Below are positions 53,394 to 61,048 of a stretch of DNA of 64,000 bases, one piece after another. Position 1 is the stretch's first letter, and each line of letters starts with the position of its first letter. The translations under genes were made by a program, and so were the position numbers. Source of the stretch: Flavobacteriales bacterium (GTDB lineage Bacteria; Bacteroidota; Bacteroidia; Flavobacteriales_F; PHOS-HE28); the NCBI GenBank assembly GCA_019638085.1, contig JAHBUL010000004.1:185128-249127 (forward strand), written 5' to 3'. Below the pieces are notes generated by a model that saw only the letters and a list, made by a program, of their open reading frames with translations, was not told the origin of the DNA and did no database searches.

Positions 53394-54458
53394 TCAGGGC
53401 GCTCCTGTTCCTGCAAATTCCGCAAGCCGTTGCCGGTAGGTGTGTTCCGTGACCGACCTGCCATCCTGGAAGTAGAACACCGCTCCGTACGCGTGGGTCA
53501 CTTTTCGCAATTCGGTGGAAGTGGTCCCATTGGCGAACCGGTCGATCACGATCACCATGGTGGGAAGAATGTTCAGTTCGTGCGAGCCGGACGGTTGCTC
53601 CGGAGCGGGAACTTCCACGCGAGTGGCCATGTGGGACGAGGTAGCGTTCTCGCTGTTGTTCCTCTCGCCCGCTGCGGGTGCGCTTGCAGCGGTGTTGACA
53701 CGGGCCGCAGCCGGTGCGGGGCCAGGCGGAGATGGCCGAGGGCCGGGAGTGACAGTGGCAGAGGCGGTGGCCATTGCTGCAGGCGATGGCGTCATGGGCG
53801 GAGGCATGCTGGGCGGAGCCATGACCGTGTCCTGCGGCGCGGCCGGCAAGTCGGACTGGTGATCTGCGGAGGAAATTACCCGTGGTTGCTCAGCATTGGG
53901 GTCATGCGCGAACATCGCTCCATATACCTCAAGTGGATCCACTGGCTCCGGATGCAGACTGATGTGCGTCTGCATCCGTTCCACCAATGCAGGCAAGGAA
54001 CGGGCCTTCTTGATCGAGCTGTAGTCGGTAGTGTAGGTGAAGTCCGCCGTGGCCTCGTCGAAGAACACCGCCCCGATCGGTTGTTCGTAGCTATAGGGCT
54101 CCTCATTGGTCTTGAAGGTCTCCAGGATGATCTCGAAAGGGAAACGGAAGGTCGCGTTCCGATAGGCATCCGGCACCCAGAGGTCGAACACGATCTCCTT
54201 GGTGGCGCAACCCTCGTGGGCCGCACGGATCAAATAGGTGGAAAGCAAGCCCAGGTCCAGTTTGAAATGATCTGAGGTGAGCGGTACTTCGAATGCATCG
54301 CCGAACTGGGGCATTACGGTTAAGCGGCTGTCCTGCCAGTCCGCTCCCTTAACGCGCAGTATACCGTCGGTGTAGAGCGTGCTTCCCTGCGCTTGCAATT
54401 CCCCACCCGCCAATATCGTCACCACGTAGGTGCCCAACAGCACGTTCCTGAAGATCAT
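53394..54458 (-). CDS. secreted protein with Pro/Ala-rich middle region
   Basis: 354 residues from the ATG at MIFRNVLLG. Signal peptide ending GGELQAQ. An N-terminal globular region (~25-180) contains VKGADWQDSRLTVMP and FDLWVPDAYRN; a low-complexity Pro/Ala/Ser stretch lies at ~230-295; a C-terminal region carries ILPTMVIVIDRFANG and VTHAYGAVFYFQDGRSVTEHTY. No T9SS tail and no known domain. Periplasmic or surface location assumed. The 61 codons of open frame upstream of the signal peptide are not coding-like. Confidence 0.65.
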   Translation of the reverse strand: MIFRNVLLGTYVVTILAGGELQAQGSTLYTDGILRVKGADWQDSRLTVMPQFGDAFEVPLTSDHFKLDLGLLSTYLIRAAHEGCATKEIVFDLWVPDAYRNATFRFPFEIILETFKTNEEPYSYEQPIGAVFFDEATADFTYTTDYSSIKKARSLPALVERMQTHISLHPEPVDPLEVYGAMFAHDPNAEQPRVISSADHQSDLPAAPQDTVMAPPSMPPPMTPSPAAMATASATVTPGPRPSPPGPAPAAARVNTAASAPAAGERNNSENATSSHMATRVEVPAPEQPSGSHELNILPTMVIVIDRFANGTTSTELRKVTHAYGAVFYFQDGRSVTEHTYRQRLAEFAGTGAP

Positions 54459-54662
54459 GACACGGGTGTTTGCAAAACGGAGGCCGCAGTACGGCCGCAG
54501 TTGATGCACCATGGTTTTGCTCGGAGAAAGTCCACGAATGGAAGGAAATGGGACGATCACCCTGAGAAATGGGAAGAAATATCCCGACCGGACGATGGAT
54601 GGCATGGGCGATCCGTGCGTCGGAGCGATCAGGCATGGCATTGGCTGATGGATGTTTAAAAA

Positions 54663-55205
54663 ATGGAACAGATGAACCCGATCAGATCCCTTCTTGCTAT
54701 CCTTCTACTGAGCGTGTTCAATTGTGCAATGGCCGTTGCACCTGTGGAAAACACATACGATGTGGTCATCCTGCGCGTCGAGAAGGTGGGGCCTGAAGCC
54801 TTGGGTGCATCGGCTTCAGCAGGAACCGCTACCTACACACGCGTAGTGGCCCGTTCCGCCAACGAGGGAAGATTCTTGGTGGCCATACATTCAAATGCCG
54901 GTATCCTGCGCATGCAGGGAGCCTATTTGGATAGCACCTTGACGGTGGCGGATGGCATCTTCAAGTACTACCATCCCAACGGTCGTTTGGAAAGCACCGG
55001 AACCTTCACCGCAGGGATCAAATCAGGTACCTGGTTGCGGTATGGTCCCGACGGAAAGGAATTGTCGGAGCGGGTTTACACAGGCCGTTCCGTGGATGAC
55101 CTTGTTCAGGGAACCGACCGCTCGCCCATGACGATAGGGGGTCCGCAACTGGTCGATCCTTCCACGGCTACGAACAAAAGGCGAACGGTGTCATCGGAGT
55201 TTTAA
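54663..55205 (+). CDS. secreted MORN-variant (YwqK-like) protein
   Basis: 180 residues. Signal peptide (LLAILLLSVFNCAMA). The segment GIFKYYHPNGRLESTGTFTAG followed by GTWLRYGPDGKELSER shows two antitoxin YwqK/MORN-variant repeats of about 20 residues. Such repeats bind membranes or proteins. The N-terminal half (VVILRVEKVGPEALGAS) is unrelated. ATGs at 54663 and 54672 are both acceptable. Divergent from the secreted protein at 53394. Confidence 0.65.
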   Translation: MEQMNPIRSLLAILLLSVFNCAMAVAPVENTYDVVILRVEKVGPEALGASASAGTATYTRVVARSANEGRFLVAIHSNAGILRMQGAYLDSTLTVADGIFKYYHPNGRLESTGTFTAGIKSGTWLRYGPDGKELSERVYTGRSVDDLVQGTDRSPMTIGGPQLVDPSTATNKRRTVSSEF

Positions 55206-55424
55206 CGTTCCGACAACCTGCTCGGCCCGAGGGCAAAAAATAGCCGCACATCCCTGAGTGATCTTTTCCAGCGAAAGGGAATTGCACTCCATTAAAAATG
55301 CGAGGGACGTAGCATACAGCTCACACCCGGTAGAATTTTCACGGCCGAACATCGGGCTGACAAGGGATGTTCCTTTTTGCAACTTGGAACCAGTGACCTG
55401 TGAAACCATTGAACATTCGACCCC

Positions 55425-55895
55425 ATGGAACACAACGCACCTAAGCCCGCCCACCCCTATCGGCACTTTGCCTTGATGCTCGGCATCTCCTTCTTCATCA
55501 TGTACGCCGTGATGTTCCTGAACGTAGCGGACATCGACCACATCTACATCAGCCTGAACCGTTTTTATATGGCGCTGCTGATGGTCTCCCCCATGGCTTT
55601 GCTGATGCTGCTGATGATGAAGCACATGTACACAAACCAGCGGAGGAACCGGATCATCGGCATCGGCAGCGTGGTGGTCTTCACTCTGGCGCTAGCCGGC
55701 CTGCGCAGCCAGACCGCGATCGGGGATGTCCAATACATGCGAGGCATGATACCGCATCATTCCTCGGCGATCCTTACAAGTACGCAGGCACAAATCAAGG
55801 ACCCTCAGGTCCGTGAACTGGCCGATGGTATCATCAGCTCACAGCGGAAGGAGATCGCGGAGATGAAGGCGCTGTTGGAAAAGCTGGACCACTAA
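55425..55895 (+). CDS. DUF305 membrane-anchored protein
   Basis: 156 residues. Three or four hydrophobic helices in the first ~100 residues (FALMLGISFFIMYAVMFLNV, YMALLMVSPMALLMLLMM, IGSVVVFTLALAGL), then the DUF305 ferritin-like motif MRGMIPHHSSAILTSTQAQ followed by DGIISSQRKEIAEMKALL. The MIPHH residues are likely metal ligands; DUF305 proteins are linked to copper or other metal handling. An AACATTCG near-match to the -7 box ends 5 nt before the ATG. Confidence 0.85.
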   Translation: MEHNAPKPAHPYRHFALMLGISFFIMYAVMFLNVADIDHIYISLNRFYMALLMVSPMALLMLLMMKHMYTNQRRNRIIGIGSVVVFTLALAGLRSQTAIGDVQYMRGMIPHHSSAILTSTQAQIKDPQVRELADGIISSQRKEIAEMKALLEKLDH

Positions 55896-55901
55896 GCTGG
55901 T

Positions 55902-56246
55902 TCACGGGAGTATCCGCAGGCGCTTCACCAAGCCATTCGCGAACTCCCATTGATGGCGGACCTGGGTTTCGGAAAGGATATCAGCGTTCCGTTCGCGGCT
56001 CGTTTCCTTAACGGTGGCCACGGCATGCCCGTTGGGGTCCATCACCACATGAATGAGTTCCAGTCTTGTGTTCGTCAACTTCCATTGTTGACGCCAGTAT
56101 TCCTCCACCTCTTCCACGCCGTGCAGCGTGCCCCCCTCAAGCTGGTCCGGCCATTCAACATCCGGTGCCAAGAGGTTCAATAAGGTGGTGAGGTCGCGTT
56201 CATTGAACGCCGCGTAAAAGTTTCGGAGCAGGTCTTCGGGATCCAT
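55902..56246 (-). CDS. SnoaL/NTF2-like protein
   Basis: 114 residues from the ATG (MDPEDLLRNFYAAFNERD); a TTG three codons upstream is possible. FNERDLTTLLNLLAPDVEWP and GVEEVEEYWRQQW are typical of SnoaL-like/NTF2-fold proteins, small cone-shaped domains acting as isomerases, hydrolases or ligand-binding units. Function unknown. It ends 6 nt from the stop of the convergent DUF305 gene. Confidence 0.8.
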   Translation of the reverse strand: MDPEDLLRNFYAAFNERDLTTLLNLLAPDVEWPDQLEGGTLHGVEEVEEYWRQQWKLTNTRLELIHVVMDPNGHAVATVKETSRERNADILSETQVRHQWEFANGLVKRLRILP

Positions 56247-56570
56247 CAAAGGCAATTGATAGGTCGTTAAACAGGAGGGCCAACATCCGAGCGAAATTTA
56301 TCCGTGAAACCGTTTTCCGGGTTCCGCTGCGAACCGGACCCCACGGATGCGATGATCATACCATGGCGTAGCGGAGCAGTAGCTTGGACAGGACCTTGGG
56401 GGATCCAATGGTGACAGCGATCACGCCATACGCGCTTCTCAAGTCGCTTCACCCGTACAAATAGCGTTGAGCGTGGAATTAAGGGATCATGGAGAATCTG
56501 GTACAACCGGTTTCTCCAATGGGGTACTGGTTGCCCAACTCGCATTTTGTTGGCGTGTAGCTTTTGTTTT

Positions 56571-56656
56571 GATTGAACACGGCCCTTCGAGAACCTCAGG
56601 GACCGTGTGAAGGAAACCGGTGGCTGAGGCACTCGAAGCCCCGGTTTCAATCAAAG
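56571..56656. repeat. double hairpin unit, copy 1
   Basis: Hairpin 1: ACACGG (56577-56582) / CCGTGT (56603-56608) with inner CCC/GGG and loop TTCGAGAACCTCA. Hairpin 2: GAAACCGG (56613-56620) / CCGGTTTC (56641-56648) with inner GGC/GCC and loop TGAGGCACTCGAA, almost the reverse complement of loop 1. Confidence 0.85.
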
Positions 56657-56685
56657 GTCGTAGCTGCGGTTCCGAACAAATGTTG

Positions 56686-56771
56686 AAATGAACACGGCCC
56701 TTCGAGAACCTCAGGGACCGTGTGAGGGAAACCGGTGGCTGAGGCACTCGAAGCCCCGGTTTCAATCAAAG
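56686..56771. repeat. double hairpin unit, copy 2
   Basis: Near-identical copy 115 bp downstream: ACACGG (56692-56697) / CCGTGT (56718-56723) and GAAACCGG (56728-56735) / CCGGTTTC (56756-56763). One internal base differs (AAGG to GAGG). Confidence 0.85.
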
Positions 56772-56795
56772 GTTGATTGAACAAGTTGGTTGATT

Positions 56796-56876
56796 GAACA
56801 CGGCCCTTCGAGAACCTCTGGGACCGTGTTCACCTCAGGACCTCAGGGACCGTGTTCACCTCAGAGCTCGTGTTCA
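56796..56876. repeat. single hairpin unit with two tandem half-copies
   Basis: GAACACGG (56796-56803) / CCGTGTTC (56824-56831), loop TTCGAGAACCTCT, followed by a right-half repeat ending in CCGTGTTC and a more degenerate GCTCGTGTTC. Confidence 0.75.
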
Positions 56877-56942
56877 TCTTGATCTCCGGGTATCGTGTCC
56901 TCTCCTCATCTTCAACACTCCCGCACGTGTGCCAGACCCGCG

Positions 56943-58478
56943 TTAATTATCCGCGTTCAGTTTCAAGGTATAGATATCCTCCCTTCTATCTATCAAGTTC
57001 TGCACGCTACCGCGGTAGTGGAGGTCCTTCAAGAGGCCGAGGTCCACATCCACCACCAGCACCATTTCGGTGTTGGTGGTGGCTTCGCCCTTGATGCCCG
57101 TGGCGGGGAAGGCAAAGTCACATGGCGTGAATACGGCACTTTGGGCGTACTGGATATCCATGTTCCTCACCTTGGGCAGGTTGCCCACACTGCCTGCGAT
57201 GGCCACAAAGCACTCGTTCTCCACGGCCCGTGCCATGGCACATAAGCGCACACGGGAAAAGGCGTTCTGCGTATCGGTGAGGAAGGGGATGAAAAGGATC
57301 TGCATGCCCTGTAGCGCCAACAGCCGCACCAGTTCGGGGAATTCGCAATCGTAGCAGATCACCACACCCACCTTGCCGCAATCGGTATCGAACACGCGCA
57401 CCTGCCTTCCGCCTTGGATGCCCCAGGCCAACTTTTCGTTGGGCGTGATGTGGACCTTCTCGTAGCGCTCCCAGCTTCCATCGCGACGGCAGAGGAAGCC
57501 CATGTTGTACAGCACGCCGTTCTCCAGCAAGGGCATGCTGCCGCTCACGATGTTCACGTTGTACTTCACTGCGGCCCTGATCATGAAATCCCGGATGGGG
57601 ATGGTGTGCTCGGCCAAGCTGCGGATGGCCTGTGCCTCGCTCTGGTCATCATACATGGCCATCAACGGTGCATTGAAGAGCTCGGGGAAGACGGCGAAAT
57701 CGCTTCCGTAGCCGCTGACCACCTGGAGGAAGAAATCCAAATGCTCAAAGAGGCCATCGATGCCGTTGTAGTTGCGCATTTGCCACTGCACCAGACCCAA
57801 GCGTACGCTGCGGCCCCAGCTGCCCATCTCCCGGTCATCGTGGTAGATGTTGTCCCACTCCATCAGGGTGGCGTACTCCAAGGAATCCACGTCGTTGGGC
57901 ATGTAGCCCTTCAACAGGCGCATCACGTGGAAATCGTTGGAGAGCTGGAAGGAGAGCACCGGATCGTGGATGGTCTTGTTGCGGACCTTGGCGATGTATT
58001 GTTTGGGTGTGAGCTTATCGGCGTACTTGTAATAGTTGGGTATGCGCCCGCCGAACATCACCGAGCGCAAATTGAGGTGTTCGCAGAGTTCCTTGCGCGC
58101 CTCGTACAAACGCCTGCCCAAGCGCATGCCCCGGAATTCCGGATGGACGAACACCTCGATCCCATAGAGCACGTTGCCATTGGGGTCGTGGGTGGAGAAG
58201 CTGTAATTGCCCGTGGCCTTGAGGTAGGTATGGTCGAAGCCCAGCTTATCGATGTCCACGATGATGGTGAGCGCCGCGCCGGCCAACCTTCCATTTACGA
58301 AGGCGCCGAGCTGCCCTGCGGGGAAGAGCTGCACCAGCTTGGCGATGGTCTCCCGTCTCCACATCCCTCCGGCCCATTCCGGATAGGCGGCGCTCATGGC
58401 GGATGCCAGGTCCTCGTAGGCATCCATGGTCAATGGCCGGATCTCCACTTTCTTCGATGTGCTCCTCTTCTTGCTCAT
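56943..58478 (-). CDS. GNAT acetyltransferase-nitrilase fusion protein
   Basis: 511 residues. The N-terminal ~215 residues form a GNAT-type acetyltransferase (VFVHPEFRGMRLGRRLYEARKEL is the acetyl-CoA loop). Residues ~225-511 form a carbon-nitrogen hydrolase with Glu in FAVFPELF, Lys in YEKVHITPNE and Cys in VVICYDCEFPELV. Both domains have intact motifs, as in a widespread but unassigned fusion family. Possible role: removal of an amide and acetylation of the product. It overlaps the DUF389 gene stop by 4 nt and is probably translated with it. Confidence 0.9.
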   Translation of the reverse strand: MSKKRSTSKKVEIRPLTMDAYEDLASAMSAAYPEWAGGMWRRETIAKLVQLFPAGQLGAFVNGRLAGAALTIIVDIDKLGFDHTYLKATGNYSFSTHDPNGNVLYGIEVFVHPEFRGMRLGRRLYEARKELCEHLNLRSVMFGGRIPNYYKYADKLTPKQYIAKVRNKTIHDPVLSFQLSNDFHVMRLLKGYMPNDVDSLEYATLMEWDNIYHDDREMGSWGRSVRLGLVQWQMRNYNGIDGLFEHLDFFLQVVSGYGSDFAVFPELFNAPLMAMYDDQSEAQAIRSLAEHTIPIRDFMIRAAVKYNVNIVSGSMPLLENGVLYNMGFLCRRDGSWERYEKVHITPNEKLAWGIQGGRQVRVFDTDCGKVGVVICYDCEFPELVRLLALQGMQILFIPFLTDTQNAFSRVRLCAMARAVENECFVAIAGSVGNLPKVRNMDIQYAQSAVFTPCDFAFPATGIKGEATTNTEMVLVVDVDLGLLKDLHYRGSVQNLIDRREDIYTLKLNADN

Positions 58479-59836
58479 TTGCGCTTGCGCGGGTTGGTAC
58501 GCCCTTTTTCTTCAGCGGGGTCGGCGGTGATGGCCACCTCGTATTGCTGCCCCTTAAGTTTCACTTTCAGCCAGTTCTCCAGGCGTGCGATCTCAGCGGT
58601 ATCGGGGTATTGCTTGAAATGCGCGGTGACCACCTTGGGATGCTTCATGCTCGCACTGTCCGGTGCGGGAAGGTCCGCCACGGCCAGCCAGCGCAGGCCG
58701 GGATGCGATGCGATCGCTTCTTCCATGATCTGCTCCCTGCGCATACGGATATGGGAGAGGCTGTCGGTGAGCGCCCCCAGCCGGCCCAAGAGCACGCGCT
58801 GATCGTCGAGCCTGCGTTGCATGCCTTCGTCCTTCACCCGCTGTTCCTCATCCAGTTCGGCCAAGGAAAGTCCGGTCCGGATCTGGAGATCCGCATCGGG
58901 GATGCCGTAGATGGCCAGGCGGCTCCTCATTTCCTCCTGTATCTCCTCGCTGATGCCTGTGCCCAGGTAGGTGAGCGAGATGCTCTTCCCCTTCGGATCG
59001 ATCTTGCGCTCCATCAGAAAGTTCCTTGGCACCGTACACTCGTACGCGATGAATTCCTCGGCCTTGTGGGTGAAGGTATTTTCCTTCACCAGCAGATAGG
59101 CCAGGTAAATGCTGGGTACCACGGTGACCAGTACAATAACAGTGGTGTACCGACGAATGTTCTTGGCGAGCTGGGCATTCTCCAGGATGCGCACGGGATA
59201 GCCCAACCAGCGCACGGTGAAAAGCGCCGCGATGCTGATGAAGACCGAATTGATGAGGAAGAGGTACATGGCCCCTGCGAAGTAGGACCAGTTAAAATGC
59301 GCCAACCCGTAACCGGCGGTACAGAGCGGTGGCATCAGTGCAGTGGCGATGGCCACACCCGGCACCACGTTGCCCCGTACTTTCTCCTTGCTGGCCACGG
59401 CGATGATGCCAGCGAAGCCGCCCGAAAGGGCGATGAGCACATCCCAGATGGTGGGGCTGGTACGTGCGAGGATCTCCGAGTGCGCTTCGCTCAGCGGGCT
59501 GATGAAGAAATAGAATGCGGAAGTGGCCACACTTACCGCCACGGCAAAGGCAATGTTCTTCAGGGATCGGCGCACCAGCCAGAGGTCCATTACGCCGAGG
59601 CCGGCACCCACACCCATAATGGGACCCATCAAGGGGGAGATGAGCATGGCACCGATGACCACCGCCGTGGAGTTCACATTGAGGCCCACCGATGCGATCA
59701 GGATGGCGAAGACCAGGATCAGCAGATTGGTGCCTCGGAACACCACACCTGCCGATATGGCCTCCATGGCCTTCTGCGGCTCTTCGGCATCCACGCCGAG
59801 GCGCAGGTAATTCAGCAGTCGGTCCAGTGGCATCAT
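58475..59836 (-). CDS. DUF389 membrane protein
   Basis: 453 residues. Several transmembrane helices in the first ~260 residues, including the family hallmark STAVVIGAMLISPLMGPIMG (~56-75) and GVAIATALMPPLCTAG. Then a cytosolic or periplasmic helical tail rich in Arg/Glu that ends NPRKRK. The DUF389/TIGR00341 family is of unknown function, possibly a channel or sensor partner. A CAACTTCG box lies 5 nt before the ATG. Confidence 0.88.
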   Translation of the reverse strand: MMPLDRLLNYLRLGVDAEEPQKAMEAISAGVVFRGTNLLILVFAILIASVGLNVNSTAVVIGAMLISPLMGPIMGVGAGLGVMDLWLVRRSLKNIAFAVAVSVATSAFYFFISPLSEAHSEILARTSPTIWDVLIALSGGFAGIIAVASKEKVRGNVVPGVAIATALMPPLCTAGYGLAHFNWSYFAGAMYLFLINSVFISIAALFTVRWLGYPVRILENAQLAKNIRRYTTVIVLVTVVPSIYLAYLLVKENTFTHKAEEFIAYECTVPRNFLMERKIDPKGKSISLTYLGTGISEEIQEEMRSRLAIYGIPDADLQIRTGLSLAELDEEQRVKDEGMQRRLDDQRVLLGRLGALTDSLSHIRMRREQIMEEAIASHPGLRWLAVADLPAPDSASMKHPKVVTAHFKQYPDTAEIARLENWLKVKLKGQQYEVAITADPAEEKGRTNPRKRK

Positions 59837-59841
59837 GGGCG

Positions 59842-59849
59842 CGAAGTTG
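59842..59849 (-). promoter_or_regulatory. -7-like box CAACTTCG before the DUF389 gene
   Basis: One mismatch from TAnnTTnG on the minus strand, 5 nt before the ATG. Confidence 0.3.
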
Positions 59850-60125
59850 CACAGAAATCAACCACGTGGTGCTTGTTCGAATGCCCCCGTCAGAATATGA
59901 TGAACGCCCTGCGGGTATAATGCGATCAACGAATCACGCTCCGATGGCGATGGTATGGAATGTTGAGCGAGAAGCTCCCAAAGGGGATTCGCCGTTCAGC
60001 TTCCATTGGCCCGTGGGCGCAGGAGGTTAGCCTGACGGTGCGTGAGGGTTGCATGGCCCTCATATCCCAGACCTTGAATCGCATTACTTTGCCCCTGCGC
60101 CCCTGCCCGGCCCGGCCCCGTTCCC

Positions 60126-60948
60126 ATGAAAGACGTCATCTTCCACTTAGGCAGCTACGACCTGACCGTAGGCCACCTCGTATGGGCCTTGGTCACGGTA
60201 TTGATCGCCATGCTGCTGCTGCGCTTGGTGAAGGTGGGCATAGCGCGCCGCGCAAAGGGCGACAAGGACCAACGCACCCGCCTGCATTCCGCCTACTTGC
60301 TCGTGAAATACCTGGTGTGGGTGGCCACCATCATTATCGTACTGCAGGTACTGGGCATGAACATTACCTTCCTGGTAGCTGGTTCCGCGGCGCTTCTGGT
60401 GGGCTTGGGCATCGGTATCCAGCAAACCTTCAACGACATCATTTCCGGCGTTTTCATCCTCATGGAAGGTACCATCATGGTGGGTGATGTGCTCGAAGTG
60501 GAAGGCCTGGTGGGCCGCGTAACGGAGATCAACCTGCGCACGTCCACCATCTTTTCGCGTGACGGCATGAACGTGATCGTGCCCAACCACCGCTTCATCA
60601 ACGAGAACGTGGTGAACTGGAGCCAATGCACTGGAGACACGCTTCCGCTTGCAGGTGGGCGTTTCCTACGGTTCGGACCCTCGGGAGGTGGAGCAGATCC
60701 TGTTGGGTTGTGCCAAGGACCACCCCGATGTGCTGACCAATGATCCCGCGCACGCCGTGGAGGTGCGCTTCATCAATTTCGGGGACAACGCGTTGGATTT
60801 CGAACTGCTCTTGTGGAGCCGCAACATCTTCTTGGTGGAACAGACCAAAAGCGATCTGCGGTACCGCATCCTGGAGCGCTTCCGCGAGGCCGGCATCTCC
60901 ATCCCCTTCCCCCAGCACGACGTGCATATCATTCCGCCCAAGGCCTGA
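60126..60948 (+). pseudogene. small mechanosensitive channel (MscS family) with one frameshift
   Basis: Inner-membrane channel that opens under tension to release solutes on osmotic downshift. The first ~170 codons give transmembrane helices, the pore-lining glycine/alanine-rich helix (VAGSAALLVGLGIGIQQTFND) and the beta domain (GDVLEVEGLVGRVTEINLRTS, VPNHRFINENVVNWSQ). Family sequence then continues in another frame from RFRLQVGVSYGSD to a clean stop at 60948. The shift lies between 60624 and 60650, in ACACGCTTCCGC. The rest is intact, so a recent mutation or a sequence error is likely; in the original frame translation would stop at 60743. Confidence 0.85.
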
Positions 60949-61036
60949 CCGCACGCACGGACCGCGGAAATGCACGGGCATGCTGCCTTCTTCCGGCCAT
61001 GTTCCCTGCGATCGGGGGAAGGAGGCAGGGCAACCC

Positions 61037-61044
61037 TACTTTAG
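61037..61044 (+). promoter_or_regulatory. -7 box TACTTTAG, 4 nt before the ATG
   Basis: Exact TAnnTTnG match; fixes the CoA transferase start at 61049 and rules out the 100-codon upstream frame. Confidence 0.5.
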
Positions 61045-61048
61045 CCCT

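Larger units (their letters stand above)
56256..56942. other. intergenic repeat cluster C
   Basis: Nearly 700 bp without a credible gene. The right half is filled by hairpin repeats; the left half (56256-56560) contains a small GGTTCC/GGAACC-type hairpin but no recognised feature. Two frames here that share an MKPGLRVPQPPVS start are just translations of the two repeat copies. Confidence 0.7.

Noticed and set aside
53276..53464. 62-codon minus-strand frame overlapping the secreted protein gene
   Set aside because: Overlaps the end of a better supported gene in another frame; no domain.
56267..56765. two similar frames starting MKPGLRVPQPPVS
   Set aside because: They are the same hairpin repeat read twice; similarity reflects repeat copies, not paralogous proteins.
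57414..58802. 462-codon frame opposite the GNAT-nitrilase gene
   Set aside because: Antisense shadow of a clear bifunctional enzyme; composition unlike a real protein.
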